Below, piece by piece: positions 20,338 through 30,800 of a DNA stretch of 64,000 nt; positions within the stretch are counted from its first letter, which is position 1; every line of letters begins with the position of its first letter. This stretch comes from Pithys albifrons albifrons (taxonomy: Eukaryota; Chordata; Aves; Passeriformes; Thamnophilidae), in NCBI RefSeq assembly GCF_047495875.1, contig NC_092458.1:104472227-104536226 (forward strand), in the 5' to 3' direction. The notes beneath the pieces were generated by a model. The model searched no databases and was not told where the DNA came from. It saw only the letters and a program-made list of their open reading frames with translations. The translations under genes and the position numbers were made by a program.

Positions 20338-21023
20338 TGTTGTAGTTTGGGATTATTATGTAAATTCTCTCCCCTGCCACTTAACTGCCCAGGCCAGCAG
20401 TTAACAAAAGAGGCAGTTAACTGTGATCGCTGGGGTGGGGGCAGGTTTGTCTCTTTTGGTTTTTTTTTGGATATTCTCCTCAGTCTTGGCTCGGCGGAAC
20501 GGGGGAGTGAGGACTCGAAGGAAGCAGGCTGCCCTGCTGGTTACTGCTGGGGTTTTCCCTGGCTGTCTTGCCGCTGCCTACTTCGGATTACTTTTTCCTG
20601 CCGTGCTGCTACCTGCCTTGGATTTGCTGCTAGTTGCTCGTACCTGTCTGCTTCTTAGACGGGGAACACAGAGGAAAGAAACTGAGTCCATCTAAAAGCC
20701 CACTGCTCGTCTGTTTCGCTAGAAAGGGACTGAAACTCACTCTGCAGCCAGCGGGCTGTGACAAGGACACTTAAGTATAACCTTTTCTCCCGGAGGAAAA
20801 CCTGCTGAGTTTTGTTGTTGTTGTTTTTTTTTCCTCTTATGGTGTTGGGGAAGTAAGTTGCACTAGTCTGTTTACATATATATATATATATATATAGCAG
20901 TTATCCTTCTTGTATTAAAATTCCTTTTCTTAAATTTGATAAAGAGTGGTGTGATTATTGAGGAGGAGGCCCCTCCCCTGCTTGTGGGTAAAACATTTTG
21001 GTTTTTCCCCTCAAACTGAGACA
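20338..21023 (+). repeat. 3' LTR of the ERVL provirus
   Basis: 686 bp and nearly identical to the 5' LTR. The 6-bp length difference is fully explained by the AT microsatellite (21 nt here at 20876-20896, 27 nt in the 5' LTR). Of seven substitutions seen by eye, six are G/A on the + strand and one is G/T. The TSD GAAGG follows at 21024. Confidence 0.95.
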
Positions 21024-21028
21024 GAAGG

Positions 21029-21569
21029 GTATGTATGCTGTCAATGACTTGTGTCTCTCTTCATCCTTACAAAAACCGGGGACTCACCATGGTGAGTCAC
21101 TGCCTCAAATCAATCATGCCATATTGATCTTGCAGATATTGCATTCTAGAGTGGGCCGATATTATGATTTTATATTTGAAAGATGAATTGCAACCTAATT
21201 AAATGTAAATTGCAAATTAAGGTGGTGTGGGATTTTATTTTAAAGAAAATGGGTGCTGTATTATTATATTTGAAAAAAAATAGGCAAAATTATGCAACTA
21301 CAGTCCTATTCACCCACTGACAAAATTTGAAGTTTAGCTAAATCTCTATAAATTACTCTGTGGCCTTCTTGAAAGGGAACATTCAAATAATTTGGTAAGA
21401 AAAGTAGCTTGTATGAATTCAGAGCTAGTTAGGATTCCACTGTAAGAAGAGCTTCTTAATATTTATCTTTGTGGGATTTATACATTCTTGATACAGATCA
21501 AAGACAACACTTCATTTCCCAAAGAGATAAAAAAAATGTAATTCCTGTTGAAACTACAGCTTTGGAAAT
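21029..21569. other. AT-rich non-coding DNA
   Basis: Unique-looking spacer between the provirus and a CR1 piece. Nothing recognised. Confidence 0.5.
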
Positions 21570-21811
21570 AGGGGAAATGGCTTCAAACTGAAAAAGAGAG
21601 TAGGTTAAGACTAGATTTAAGGAATTAATTCTTTACTTTGAGTGGTGAGTGGTGAGGCACTCAGAGAAGCCGTGAATGCTCCATCCCTGGAAATGTTTAA
21701 GGCCAGGTTGGATGGAGCTCTGAGCAACTTGGTCTAGTAAAAAGTGTCCCTGTCCATGACGAGATGATCTTTAAGGCCCTTTCCAACTCAAGCCATTCTA
21801 TGATTGCATGA
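21570..21811 (+). mobile_element. CR1 LINE 3'-end fragment
   Basis: A 5'-truncated CR1 in sense orientation. It begins GGGGAAATGGCTTCAAACTG, passes GGTTGGATGGAGCTCTGAGC and ends CCATTCTATGATTGCATGA. It has the same 3' type as the long copy at 39.15-40.39 kb. Confidence 0.9.
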
Positions 21812-24800
21812 AAAAATAGGAAAGACGAGTAGAACTGCATAGAAGTAAAAGGGAAACAACTGTAGAAGGAGTGCCTTTGGTATTGTCTTTGCATTGAGGA
21901 ACTCAAGTTTCTATTTTCTGCCCCAAAACTGTTTATGAGGGTCACTTTAAGCAACCATTAGACAAATTGCAAAATGCCAAACCCAAAGAAACCCATGATT
22001 CTCAAAGGAACATGTAATTTTCTCTGTGTGTCTCACTAATAGAGTCTAAAGTCTCTGTTCTGTTGTGTTTTCAGTTCAGCTAGACTCAAATATCTCATCA
22101 AAATTAGTAAAATTTCCATGTGGAAACCTGTCCTTTTAGTCAATACTGAAAAATTGAAGGTTAATTATGAAAACAATATAATAAAAGTTAAATGAAGGTG
22201 TCAATCATCCTAGGATGGGTTTTGAGAGGAGGAATAGCAATCATAACAGTTAAGATGAAGGTCAGATCTATTTGTGTTTGTCTTTTAACAGAAATATTCA
22301 AATCATTTTTGAGATTAGTTGATTTTTGACAGCTTTTACAGCTTGATTTTCAAAAGGGAGAGAGATCTTTCAAAGAAATCTCTAAAATGTTCCATATTAT
22401 GTCTTTGGAATGAACATGTTTGTTTCTGAGATAACAAAAGGTTTCTTTTCATTTCACTGTGTGTAGAAGAAAACTGAAGTTTCAATTACAAAATAATAGG
22501 AATGTGATAATAATAGATATATGGTTATAGACCTGTAAATACTAGGCCTAACCATATAGTTAGACAGACCTTTATTTTAGCTCAATTACTTGTTAAAATA
22601 AGCAAAGTGTGCAGTCAAAAGTATGTCAGAGTCCTTTAGCTATGAATTCACCATGGTGATGTACAGTGTCTGTTGTTTTCTGTACTTTTAGCAGCTGGAA
22701 GAGAGATGAGAAGTTTATTAATCAAGGTATGCTGCTTTTCCTTTTATGTTATCATTTTGATTAATTATAAATTAGCCAACTCTTTCCTACCTTTATTACC
22801 TCCTTCTTGTGTACTGTCAGACTTGGAAAACTTTCGAACTACATGACTTTTCTTCTTAAACCACATTCTGATGCTTTCTCAAACACTTTATCTCATTATA
22901 TTACACACTGCAATATGCCTGAAAGCTTTATGAGAACAGACAATTGGATTTAAGTATGTTTAGGTAATATATATGCATTAAATGTATACATGTTTATACA
23001 TAATTAATGTTCAAACTCATCAACTCCTGCTGATGAGCATACAAGAAACTGCAAAAGAGAGATTTCAGAGAAATAAAAGATAAAGCAAAATATCAGTTTG
23101 TTTAGAACATCATAATTAAAGTTACAGCCACCTTAAATGAACATTTTCTGAATACTGGTAAGGGCTACCTTACTATAAAGAAAATGCTAGAAATATTTTA
23201 ATAGTTAAGTTTTATCAAACATCATGTGGTGTTTTTTCTTGGATAATTCAATAATTATTTATATACTAAATACAATTTTCAATCTCTTTTTCTAAGAAAG
23301 AAGAGTTATTGTAGTCAACACATTTGATAAAATAATGAAATTAATTTGGCTCCACTGCACCTTATTTCAAAACATCAGGTTAATGAAAATAAATTCTAAT
23401 ATTATTTGATAGGTTCAAATTCAAGCGAAATAGGATACCTTACAATGAATGAATCAAAGAAAGCACTTTTGTGCATTTGATAAGTTTTTTCCTGATTGTA
23501 AAGTCACTACAGCACAAATTCAGAATGGGAAGAATTATTTTATATATCTGCTTTCTAAAGGACAGAGTATCTAACAGCACAATTTAAACTTGACTTTTTC
23601 ATTGTTGTTAGATTATCAATTGCCTTCAATAGATTTTGCAGCAGGTAATTTTGGAACATCTGGATTAAGAAACAAATAAACAATGAGTAGAACCATTTAA
23701 AAGTAAGAGGTTAAATGTTTAAATAAAAATTCATGAACATTTCTTTAACGTCAGTAAACTGCAGGAGAAAAAAAATTATTTGCAAGCTCAGACCCAATAA
23801 GACAAGACAGTTCTGGGTAGCTTTAAAGTCTTTTTGTGTCATTGTAAATCTATAAACAGGTAATGAACCTCTTAGAATGACTAAAAGGAAATCCTATGAC
23901 ATTTTAAGTTATATTACCATAAATCTTTTGTAAATATACACACTTGGTTGAAGACAACATAAAAATCCTTGATTATATGTAGATTACCTGTGGACATCTC
24001 TGGATGTCAATGGTAAAAACCCACACCCTGACACATAAGCAATAGTTTTTTGGGTTTTGTGGTTTGTTTTTTTTTTTGGTTTGGTTTTTTGTTTTGTTTT
24101 TCCTTAATTTGTTTGCTTTTTAATTTATTTACTTCTGTCTCCCTCCTCCCGCCCCAATCTACCATCCCCTAATTTTGAATACAAACTTAGATTATAAATT
24201 TTAAGTGCATCCTGAATCAAGTGTTTTACTGAGTAAGATAATTAAAAGAGATAGTAGCAATACCTAGGATTAATAACTCAAGATTTTTACATATCGAAGT
24301 ACTATATAAGGCAGCAAATATTTTTTTATTATTCTTTTCTTTCAGGTAGGAGAATGGATGCAGAATGAACAGCGACCCACTCAAATTCATCTAGGAAACC
24401 TTGACAGAATTTGAAGCTGAACCCTTACCCCTGATTCTTTGTTGAAGTTCAATCTGTTTTAACACAAGGAACCATAAAGGGCTGAAACTGTGCAGTGCTT
24501 GAAGTCTTGATAAAGGAAGGTCAGAGGTAACAGCAACCTGTGAATGCTACTCTGCTCCTGATTCAAGCTCACCCAGTGGGAGTAAGGCTGGGTCACTGTG
24601 GACATGACTTGAGAAAATCTAGGGGGAAGCTTGAACAAATCATTTCTGATCTATGAATGAAAATAGAGATGTTGAGTATCTTTTCTTCTGCTCGGTTGCT
24701 CCCTATTCAGTTGCAAATAAAGGCACTTCTTTTACCACGCTAGTTAATAAAGAGAATGGATAAAACCATTTTCTAGACACCAGCTCAGAGGATTTGGGGC

Positions 24801-25087
24801 AAAAAATGGTCAGAGCATTTAACCTGCTTAGACAGAAGCCCAAGGATAACTGTGTTATCTGTAATAAGCTCATTAATGTCTATAGGTCAAGATATGCATT
24901 ATAAAAGTGTTATAATAGATATAATAATTAATATAACAAACCTGATTAATATTTTAAGAAAAAACATGTCTAAACCATGCTTATTCAAATTCCTATAAAA
25001 TGTCTGCAAATTATACATCAATCGACTTTATATTCATTTCACTCATGTTATCCTCACACTTATCAAGGGTATTTTCACAAAATATTC
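21812..25087. other. AT-rich DNA; candidate terminal exons of an unidentified gene
   Basis: Mostly unremarkable AT-rich DNA. Two splice-flanked stretches (22692-22726 and 24346-24414) followed by AATAAA signals at 24716 and 24746 could be the end of a + strand host gene, as discussed in the findings. No named gene is recognised. The T/G-rich low-complexity block at 24043-24135 lies in the presumed intron. Confidence 0.35.
24043..24135. repeat. T/G-rich low-complexity tract
   Basis: Runs of T broken by G (GGTTTGTTTTTTTTTTTGG and similar). Simple sequence with no function apparent. Confidence 0.8.
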
Positions 25088-25089
25088 TG

Positions 25090-25190
25090 TTGAAAGGGAC
25101 CCACAGGGATCATCGAGTCTAGCTCTTCAGTGACTGGTCTGTAAGGAGATCAACCCTGTGCCCTTCAGCTAACCTCAGTGTCCAACTTTT
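25090..25190 (-). mobile_element. Short CR1 LINE 3'-end fragment
   Basis: TGAAAGGGACCCACAGGGAT followed by CATCGAGTCTAGCTCTTCAG is the reverse complement of a CR1 3' end. About 100 bp, decayed. Confidence 0.75.
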
Positions 25191-27373
25191 AATTTTTTTT
25201 TTACTGGAGAGAGTTCATACATTCTTAGAGGTGATTTCATAAACCATAATAATGAGAAGAAAGGATTTGTTGGCCTGACATTTGACAAAATTCCTACTGA
25301 GCAATCAAAAAAAGTAAATAAAAAAAGTATTGCACTAAAACACATCACAGGTTAATTTTAACAACAATTCTTTATGTTTTATTCTGCAAGTTTGCTTAAG
25401 ATATATTGTCAAATAAATGCAATTTGCTAAAAGTGTACTAGTGAAAATGAAGTTAGCCTTCAGTTCAGAATCAGTGATTCAAAAGAGGTGCTTGATTAGT
25501 TAATACTTCAGAAGTTGAAATTTAATTAACACAACATAGTTCAAAATGTTCATCCATGCATGAATTTTTCAAAATAGCAGCTGATGAACAGAATATTGGG
25601 GAAAGAAAACAAAAAAGAAATGAAGAAACAGGGTGGATCAGAGGGCAAAACACTCACTTTCATCTTTTCTTTGATTCTAGATGCAGTCTAGATCACAAAC
25701 CCACACTTAATTCATCAGCATGGGCATGATTTTCACCTATACTCCCAAGTTTCTGACTAATCTATCCGGGAGTTTTAATAGCCTCTAGCAGAAGAAGGGC
25801 TTCTGGCAGGTTAGCTCTGTGGTTACTATACATTAAAATCCATAGTCTAAAGTCAGAAATATTTTCACCTTTACAGACCCCCTGGTACATATGGCTTTGA
25901 ACAATTTTGACGTGAGTACATTCTCAACCTCAGCTTACACATAATCTACTTTCTAAAAATATCTTAATAATATTCTTCATCTTATTTATCTCTTCTTCAG
26001 GGAAAAGGTTCTGAAATTTGACAAAATCATAAAAAAATTTCAGTGTTCACCATGATACTTCAAATATCTGCTTTCCCTTTCCTTCCACATAATTAAAAAG
26101 GGCAATTATTACAAATTTCACTGACAGAGTATTCATTCTCTCTTATGTCTTCCACTTGAGTGACATCAAAGTATCCTCTTAAAATTTCTGACAGGTGAAT
26201 AAAGTTCAAGACATCACATCTGAAGAGAAACAATGTTCCTTTTAGTTTACAGATTTTAAGCAGTTTTCAGGTACCTTATTTACTGTCAAATACATACCTA
26301 TAATCCATACTGTTTTCTGCAGAGATCACAGGTGAGTTCTGGCCCTGCAATTATGATTTTGCCACTGCCAGGGGCAGGCACTGGGTTGTATTGCATCCCA
26401 GGAGGTGTCTGGGCTGCCCTTGCCCTGAGGAAGGCTGAACTGGCTTCCCACAGTGCCCCTTAAATGTCTGTCTGAGCTCCAGCTCTGGGAATGCTGCAGG
26501 GGAAGGGGCTGGCAGCCCCAGGCAGCCCCAGATGGACAAACAGCCTTTGGGGTACAGGGGAGCTGTGGGACAGCTTTTACCTCTTCCCTGGAAGCAGGGG
26601 AAAGGGAGTAGGTGGAGATGGGAAAACATATTAAAAGATAGCCAAGAGGACCCCAGTTCTGAGGAGGAAAAATACCTTACCATCAACATCACACTCCTCC
26701 AAGTGAAAACCTCAGGATACTCCTAGCTCATCATAATCATCCTTGGGCTTCAAGAAGACTGAAACTGTCAACCTTGGAGTGCACGGCTCTCTTAAAAGGG
26801 TGATCATAGGTCCAGAGAAACGGAGCAGATACTAGAAACCCTCAGATATAAATTTTAATATTTTATTAATGAGGCTTTTCTTTTTTACTTGTATGATTTG
26901 GACTATCAGAGCATACAACATTAATTGTGTTAATATACTCTTAGTTCTAGGAATATGAGATGTTCACTTTCACCCAGAATAAAACTTTGATTGTAACAGA
27001 GTAAACACATAGTTCCTGCAGAAATACTGAAATGCAAAACTAGCCACTAGGACTTGTTCTTTTCTCTGCATCACTCATTTCCTTATGCCAGAAGTTTATC
27101 CTAGTAAAGGAAGACATGATTAGTTGATAGAAAGTCAGGGCATAGTCAATCTATATGGTTTGTTTCTCTCTCAGGATTGCTTGTTCACAAGCTTAGTTAT
27201 CCTCTTGCAACACAGAGAGAAATGGTGCTATGGCACTACCAGTATAATACACTGGGTGTAATAGCTTGAATCCATTGTCATTAGCTCTTCATACTAGCTA
27301 ATGTCAATGGAGTAATTAGCACTCGTGCTGTATTTCTGAAGTTAATGTCCTAGTCATTCCTACCTTACAGTTA
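25191..27373. other. AT-rich DNA with a GC-richer patch at 26330-26620
   Basis: Mostly AT-rich. The patch at 26330-26620 is clearly richer in G and C (GGCAGCCCCAGGCAGCCCCA) and has overlapping open frames on both strands, but no recognisable protein or repeat family. It may be an unrecognised repeat or a small conserved element. Confidence 0.4.
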
Positions 27374-27870
27374 TCACGGAATCACTCATTTGGGAAGGGA
27401 CTTTGGGAGATCTGTAGTCACACCTCCCGCTCAAACCAGAGGGCAAATTCTGGGATTAGCCCAGGCTGCTTAGGGCTATCTCCAAGCAGGTCATGAGATG
27501 AAGTCCACACAACCTAATTAAACAATTAACTCCCATGCTTCACTGTCCTGGAGAGAAGAAAAAAAAGAAAAAAAGCTCATGTTCTTATACCTAGCCTTAA
27601 ACATCTTGTTTCAATTGATACCTGTTTTATTGTCCCATCCCCCCCTCCCCCCCCCAGCCATCTCTTCTCCAGGGTGAAGCTCAGGTCCCTCAGCCTCTCC
27701 TCACATGGCAAATGCATTGACTGATTTGACAGGTCTCCTCTTACCTTGCTTCAGTTTGTAGATATCTTGTATTTGGTGGTCAAAACTGAACATAGCATCT
27801 TGATGGGGTCTAATGAGTGATGAAGAGAAGATGCACACTACCTTGAACCTTCTATCTGTGTCTGTGTACA
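27374..27870 (-). mobile_element. CR1 LINE fragment
   Basis: This is the reverse complement of a CR1 3' region. It opens with CGGAATCACTCATTTGGGAA, contains CCCAGGCTGCTTAGGGCTAT and later TCCCTCAGCCTCTCCTCAC, with a C-rich slippage run near 27640-27656. The open frame at 27701-27952 on the minus strand is CR1-derived noise. Confidence 0.8.
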
Positions 27871-30800
27871 TATTAACAATCTCTGCTGGCAGGGCAGGCT
27901 GCTGGCTCATGCTCAGCTGCTTCCAGACCAGAGACAGGCACTTCTTCAACATAACTCAGGAAGAAAAGTGAAAGCCCTGGGGCTGAGCTTCAGTAGGGCT
28001 CCCAGGTCCACTGGTGTGGGTGGAGGTCACAAGTAAGACTGGTCAGGTTTCATACCACTCAGAACCCTTCCGCTCTTTACTATTCAGTAAAGTAGAAATG
28101 GTCTACCTGCTCAGAGAACTTCACAGTTCAAACAGTTTTGAGGTCTTGACACCTGACCATTCCTCTTATGCATCTTATTACAGAGCATACTGGGAAAAAG
28201 CAAATAATAATAATGTTTGCGGATGTTACTCCCTAGTGCATTACTTGAATTGTTCAATATTATCAAGTGTGTGCTTGAAAATGCACCTGCTTTGCTAATG
28301 TGGTCCAGGAAATACTTATGGTTTCATAAGCAGTGTGGACAAAGGTTTCATTAAGTGCCATCATTTAGTGTCTTTGTTTGGATAGTCTACAGATAAATTG
28401 CTTAAAATGTTGAAAGAGATAATTAGATTTTTATTAAGAAAGGGAAAATGAAAATTAATGTAGTAAGAAGCACATCTTCCCTTCTGAGAGTGATGTGGGA
28501 TATCAGAAGCAAAAATATACTATGTTTATTGTGGCAGTAACTCTACTTAAAATTGGACTAAATATAAGATATTCTTAATTACTTGTAAAGATATAATTTT
28601 CAAGAGAAATGCTTGATATATATCTCTGAATACTTCTTTCTTCTGCTTAGTCCAAAATCTAAGTTCAATATGAGAAACAGCAGTAAAAATGGCATGTTTC
28701 TGACAAGAGGCAGAGGTGTAGCTTTTTGACCATTCAGTGCCTGGCAAATGCACTGGTGCTTTCTGCTAGTCTGCTAATTACCCTCCACTGAGGCCATGGT
28801 TTCATTGATCTGGGCTCTTGGTTTCTAGCAGTCAGATCAATGTCACAAAACTCATTTCATGTGGTTCTTGAGTTCTGAATTAAAGATGTTATGTGTACAA
28901 GTGTTATTTGTAACTTGTTACTCTGCTAAAACTACCCTAAGTCAGTGCAGTATTAAGGCAACTGAATGCCACTGCCTGTGTGTGAACCATTCTCTTAACT
29001 CATGTGTATCAGCCTTTGAAACCTGGAGGAGTGCCCTGTCACCACCTCACTATGGAAGCAGCACCTTAAAAAGATGCTATTTCTGAGAATGACATCTTGG
29101 TGTCATCAAAATACTGGAGTTGCATGCTGTGTCATTTCTAAAAGTACATTCTTCAAAGAAAGGTCTTTCAGGAAATTGGTAGAAGGCCATCAGTAAAAAC
29201 TTTGATGCTATTTGGGTAGGCAAGTCACTACAGTGGCCACAATCTGCAACTGGGAAATTGGTCATACTGTCATTTTCTCCTGACCTAATTTCCTAGTCAG
29301 CACTGGATACAGTTAGTTTATTGTTCTACACATGTATATTAAGATTTATTTTCTATTATTTGTCACTTAACATATCCTGCTTCACTGTTTGTTTCTCACC
29401 TTTGCTTCGAATCCTATCTTGTTTTGTTGATTTCTCTGTGCTCTCTTGTCCTTCACTGTTTTCTGTTATTTATTGTCCTGTTTTCCCATTTCTCTTTAAT
29501 CAGTGCTTTTGTCCAAGTACAATCCATTCATTTCCATCTCTGTAGAGACATGGATACATCTGCTAGGTTGGGGAAACCCTGTTTTGGTATTTATATGGAC
29601 AGCTAGTCTTCTTTTCTCTGGTCTTTTCAGCAGCAGTTATGGTTTACCCTGCAGATGGTTTGCTGTGGGATGTCAAACTGCCTGGGATGGACTGCAGGAG
29701 GTCTGACACTGTTAGGACTTTCTGGAATATTTTGGAAACTTTGAGGAAACCAGAACTCACAAAATTGTGAGGTGTGAGTTGAATGTGATGAGTATAGAAA
29801 GCCCTTGGTGTTTTTTAATTTTTGTTGCCATAGAAACGAAGCATTCTTTAAATGCATGGAATAATGTTGATCCCTTTGAAGCAATGCATGTATTTCTTAC
29901 AATTTGTGAGATTTTTCACATTTTCAACATGGATAGAGCTGAACACAATAAAATTTAAATAATAAAACAACTTTACAGTAAGAGGAATAAGGGACTTCAA
30001 TGGGAAAAATACTTTGGAACAAACTTACAGAAACAAACATTTGAAAAAAGTGGTTTAGACTTACAGCTCATGTAGATGATGCACAGGAAAATAGGACTGT
30101 TTAAGTAAAAAACATGAAATTTCTAGTAAGAAAATATTTCTTTTGTTTGGAAAATTTGACAGAAAATTAGATTTTAACTAATCCATCTTTAAAAGTCCAC
30201 AATATTGTTATAAATCAATCATCTAATTCTTACATGGTCAGTTGTGAGAGACATATTTTGCATGCATTTCATCTGTTTTGTCTTACAAGTTTTAGGATAA
30301 GAATAGTGATACTCCAGGATTGGTTGCATACCCTTGACTATAAAGGCACTCTAGAAGAGTCTCTCAGGTACAGATATTGTATGATTACTCTTAAAACAAG
30401 AATGTTAGAAATAAATAAATATTTTACAGTGATACCCTAAACCAGACATTTCTAAGTGTTCCCAAGTTACCATGTTTTGATATTGATGACTGTAAGCAGG
30501 AAACTTTAGAAATCCTGACAGTAGCTTAAATTCTTAAATGTTATAATAAGACATGCCTCCCAAGCTACCTGTAAAATTGATTCTCCATGTTTTGACTTGC
30601 TGGAAACCAAAAGTCTTTAGTTGCTCTTCAGGAAAACAGCCTGGCATCTGCTGGTGAAAGTTCAGCATCCCTAAATTTTGTTTAAATAATTAGTTTTGCC
30701 AGAAAGCTACTGGCGAGTGCAAACCATGAGATGATCCTTTCTTTCACCAGACTGCCTTCATACTGGCCCTGCATTACAGAGCCTATGAGGAGAGATCCCA

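Larger units (their letters stand above)
14647..21023 (+). mobile_element. Full-length ERVL-class (class III) provirus, env-less
   Basis: A 6.38-kb endogenous retrovirus in the order 5' LTR, tRNA-Lys primer site, gag, pro-RT-RNase H-IN, polypurine tract, 3' LTR. The target is duplicated as GAAGG at 14642-14646 and 21024-21028. LTRs are 692 and 686 bp and differ at about seven sites outside a TA microsatellite, near 1 %, so the insertion is recent. Gag and Pol motifs (the WLIRVWDLMGETLQL-type capsid segment, LPQGWKHSPTICHGLI in RT) are those of the ERVL group. There is no env and no dUTPase: pol ends 99 bp before the 3' LTR. gag and pol lie in one frame with two in-frame stops (17056 UAG, 19567 UGA). 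Whether it was ever autonomous is not shown by the sequence. Confidence 0.95.
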
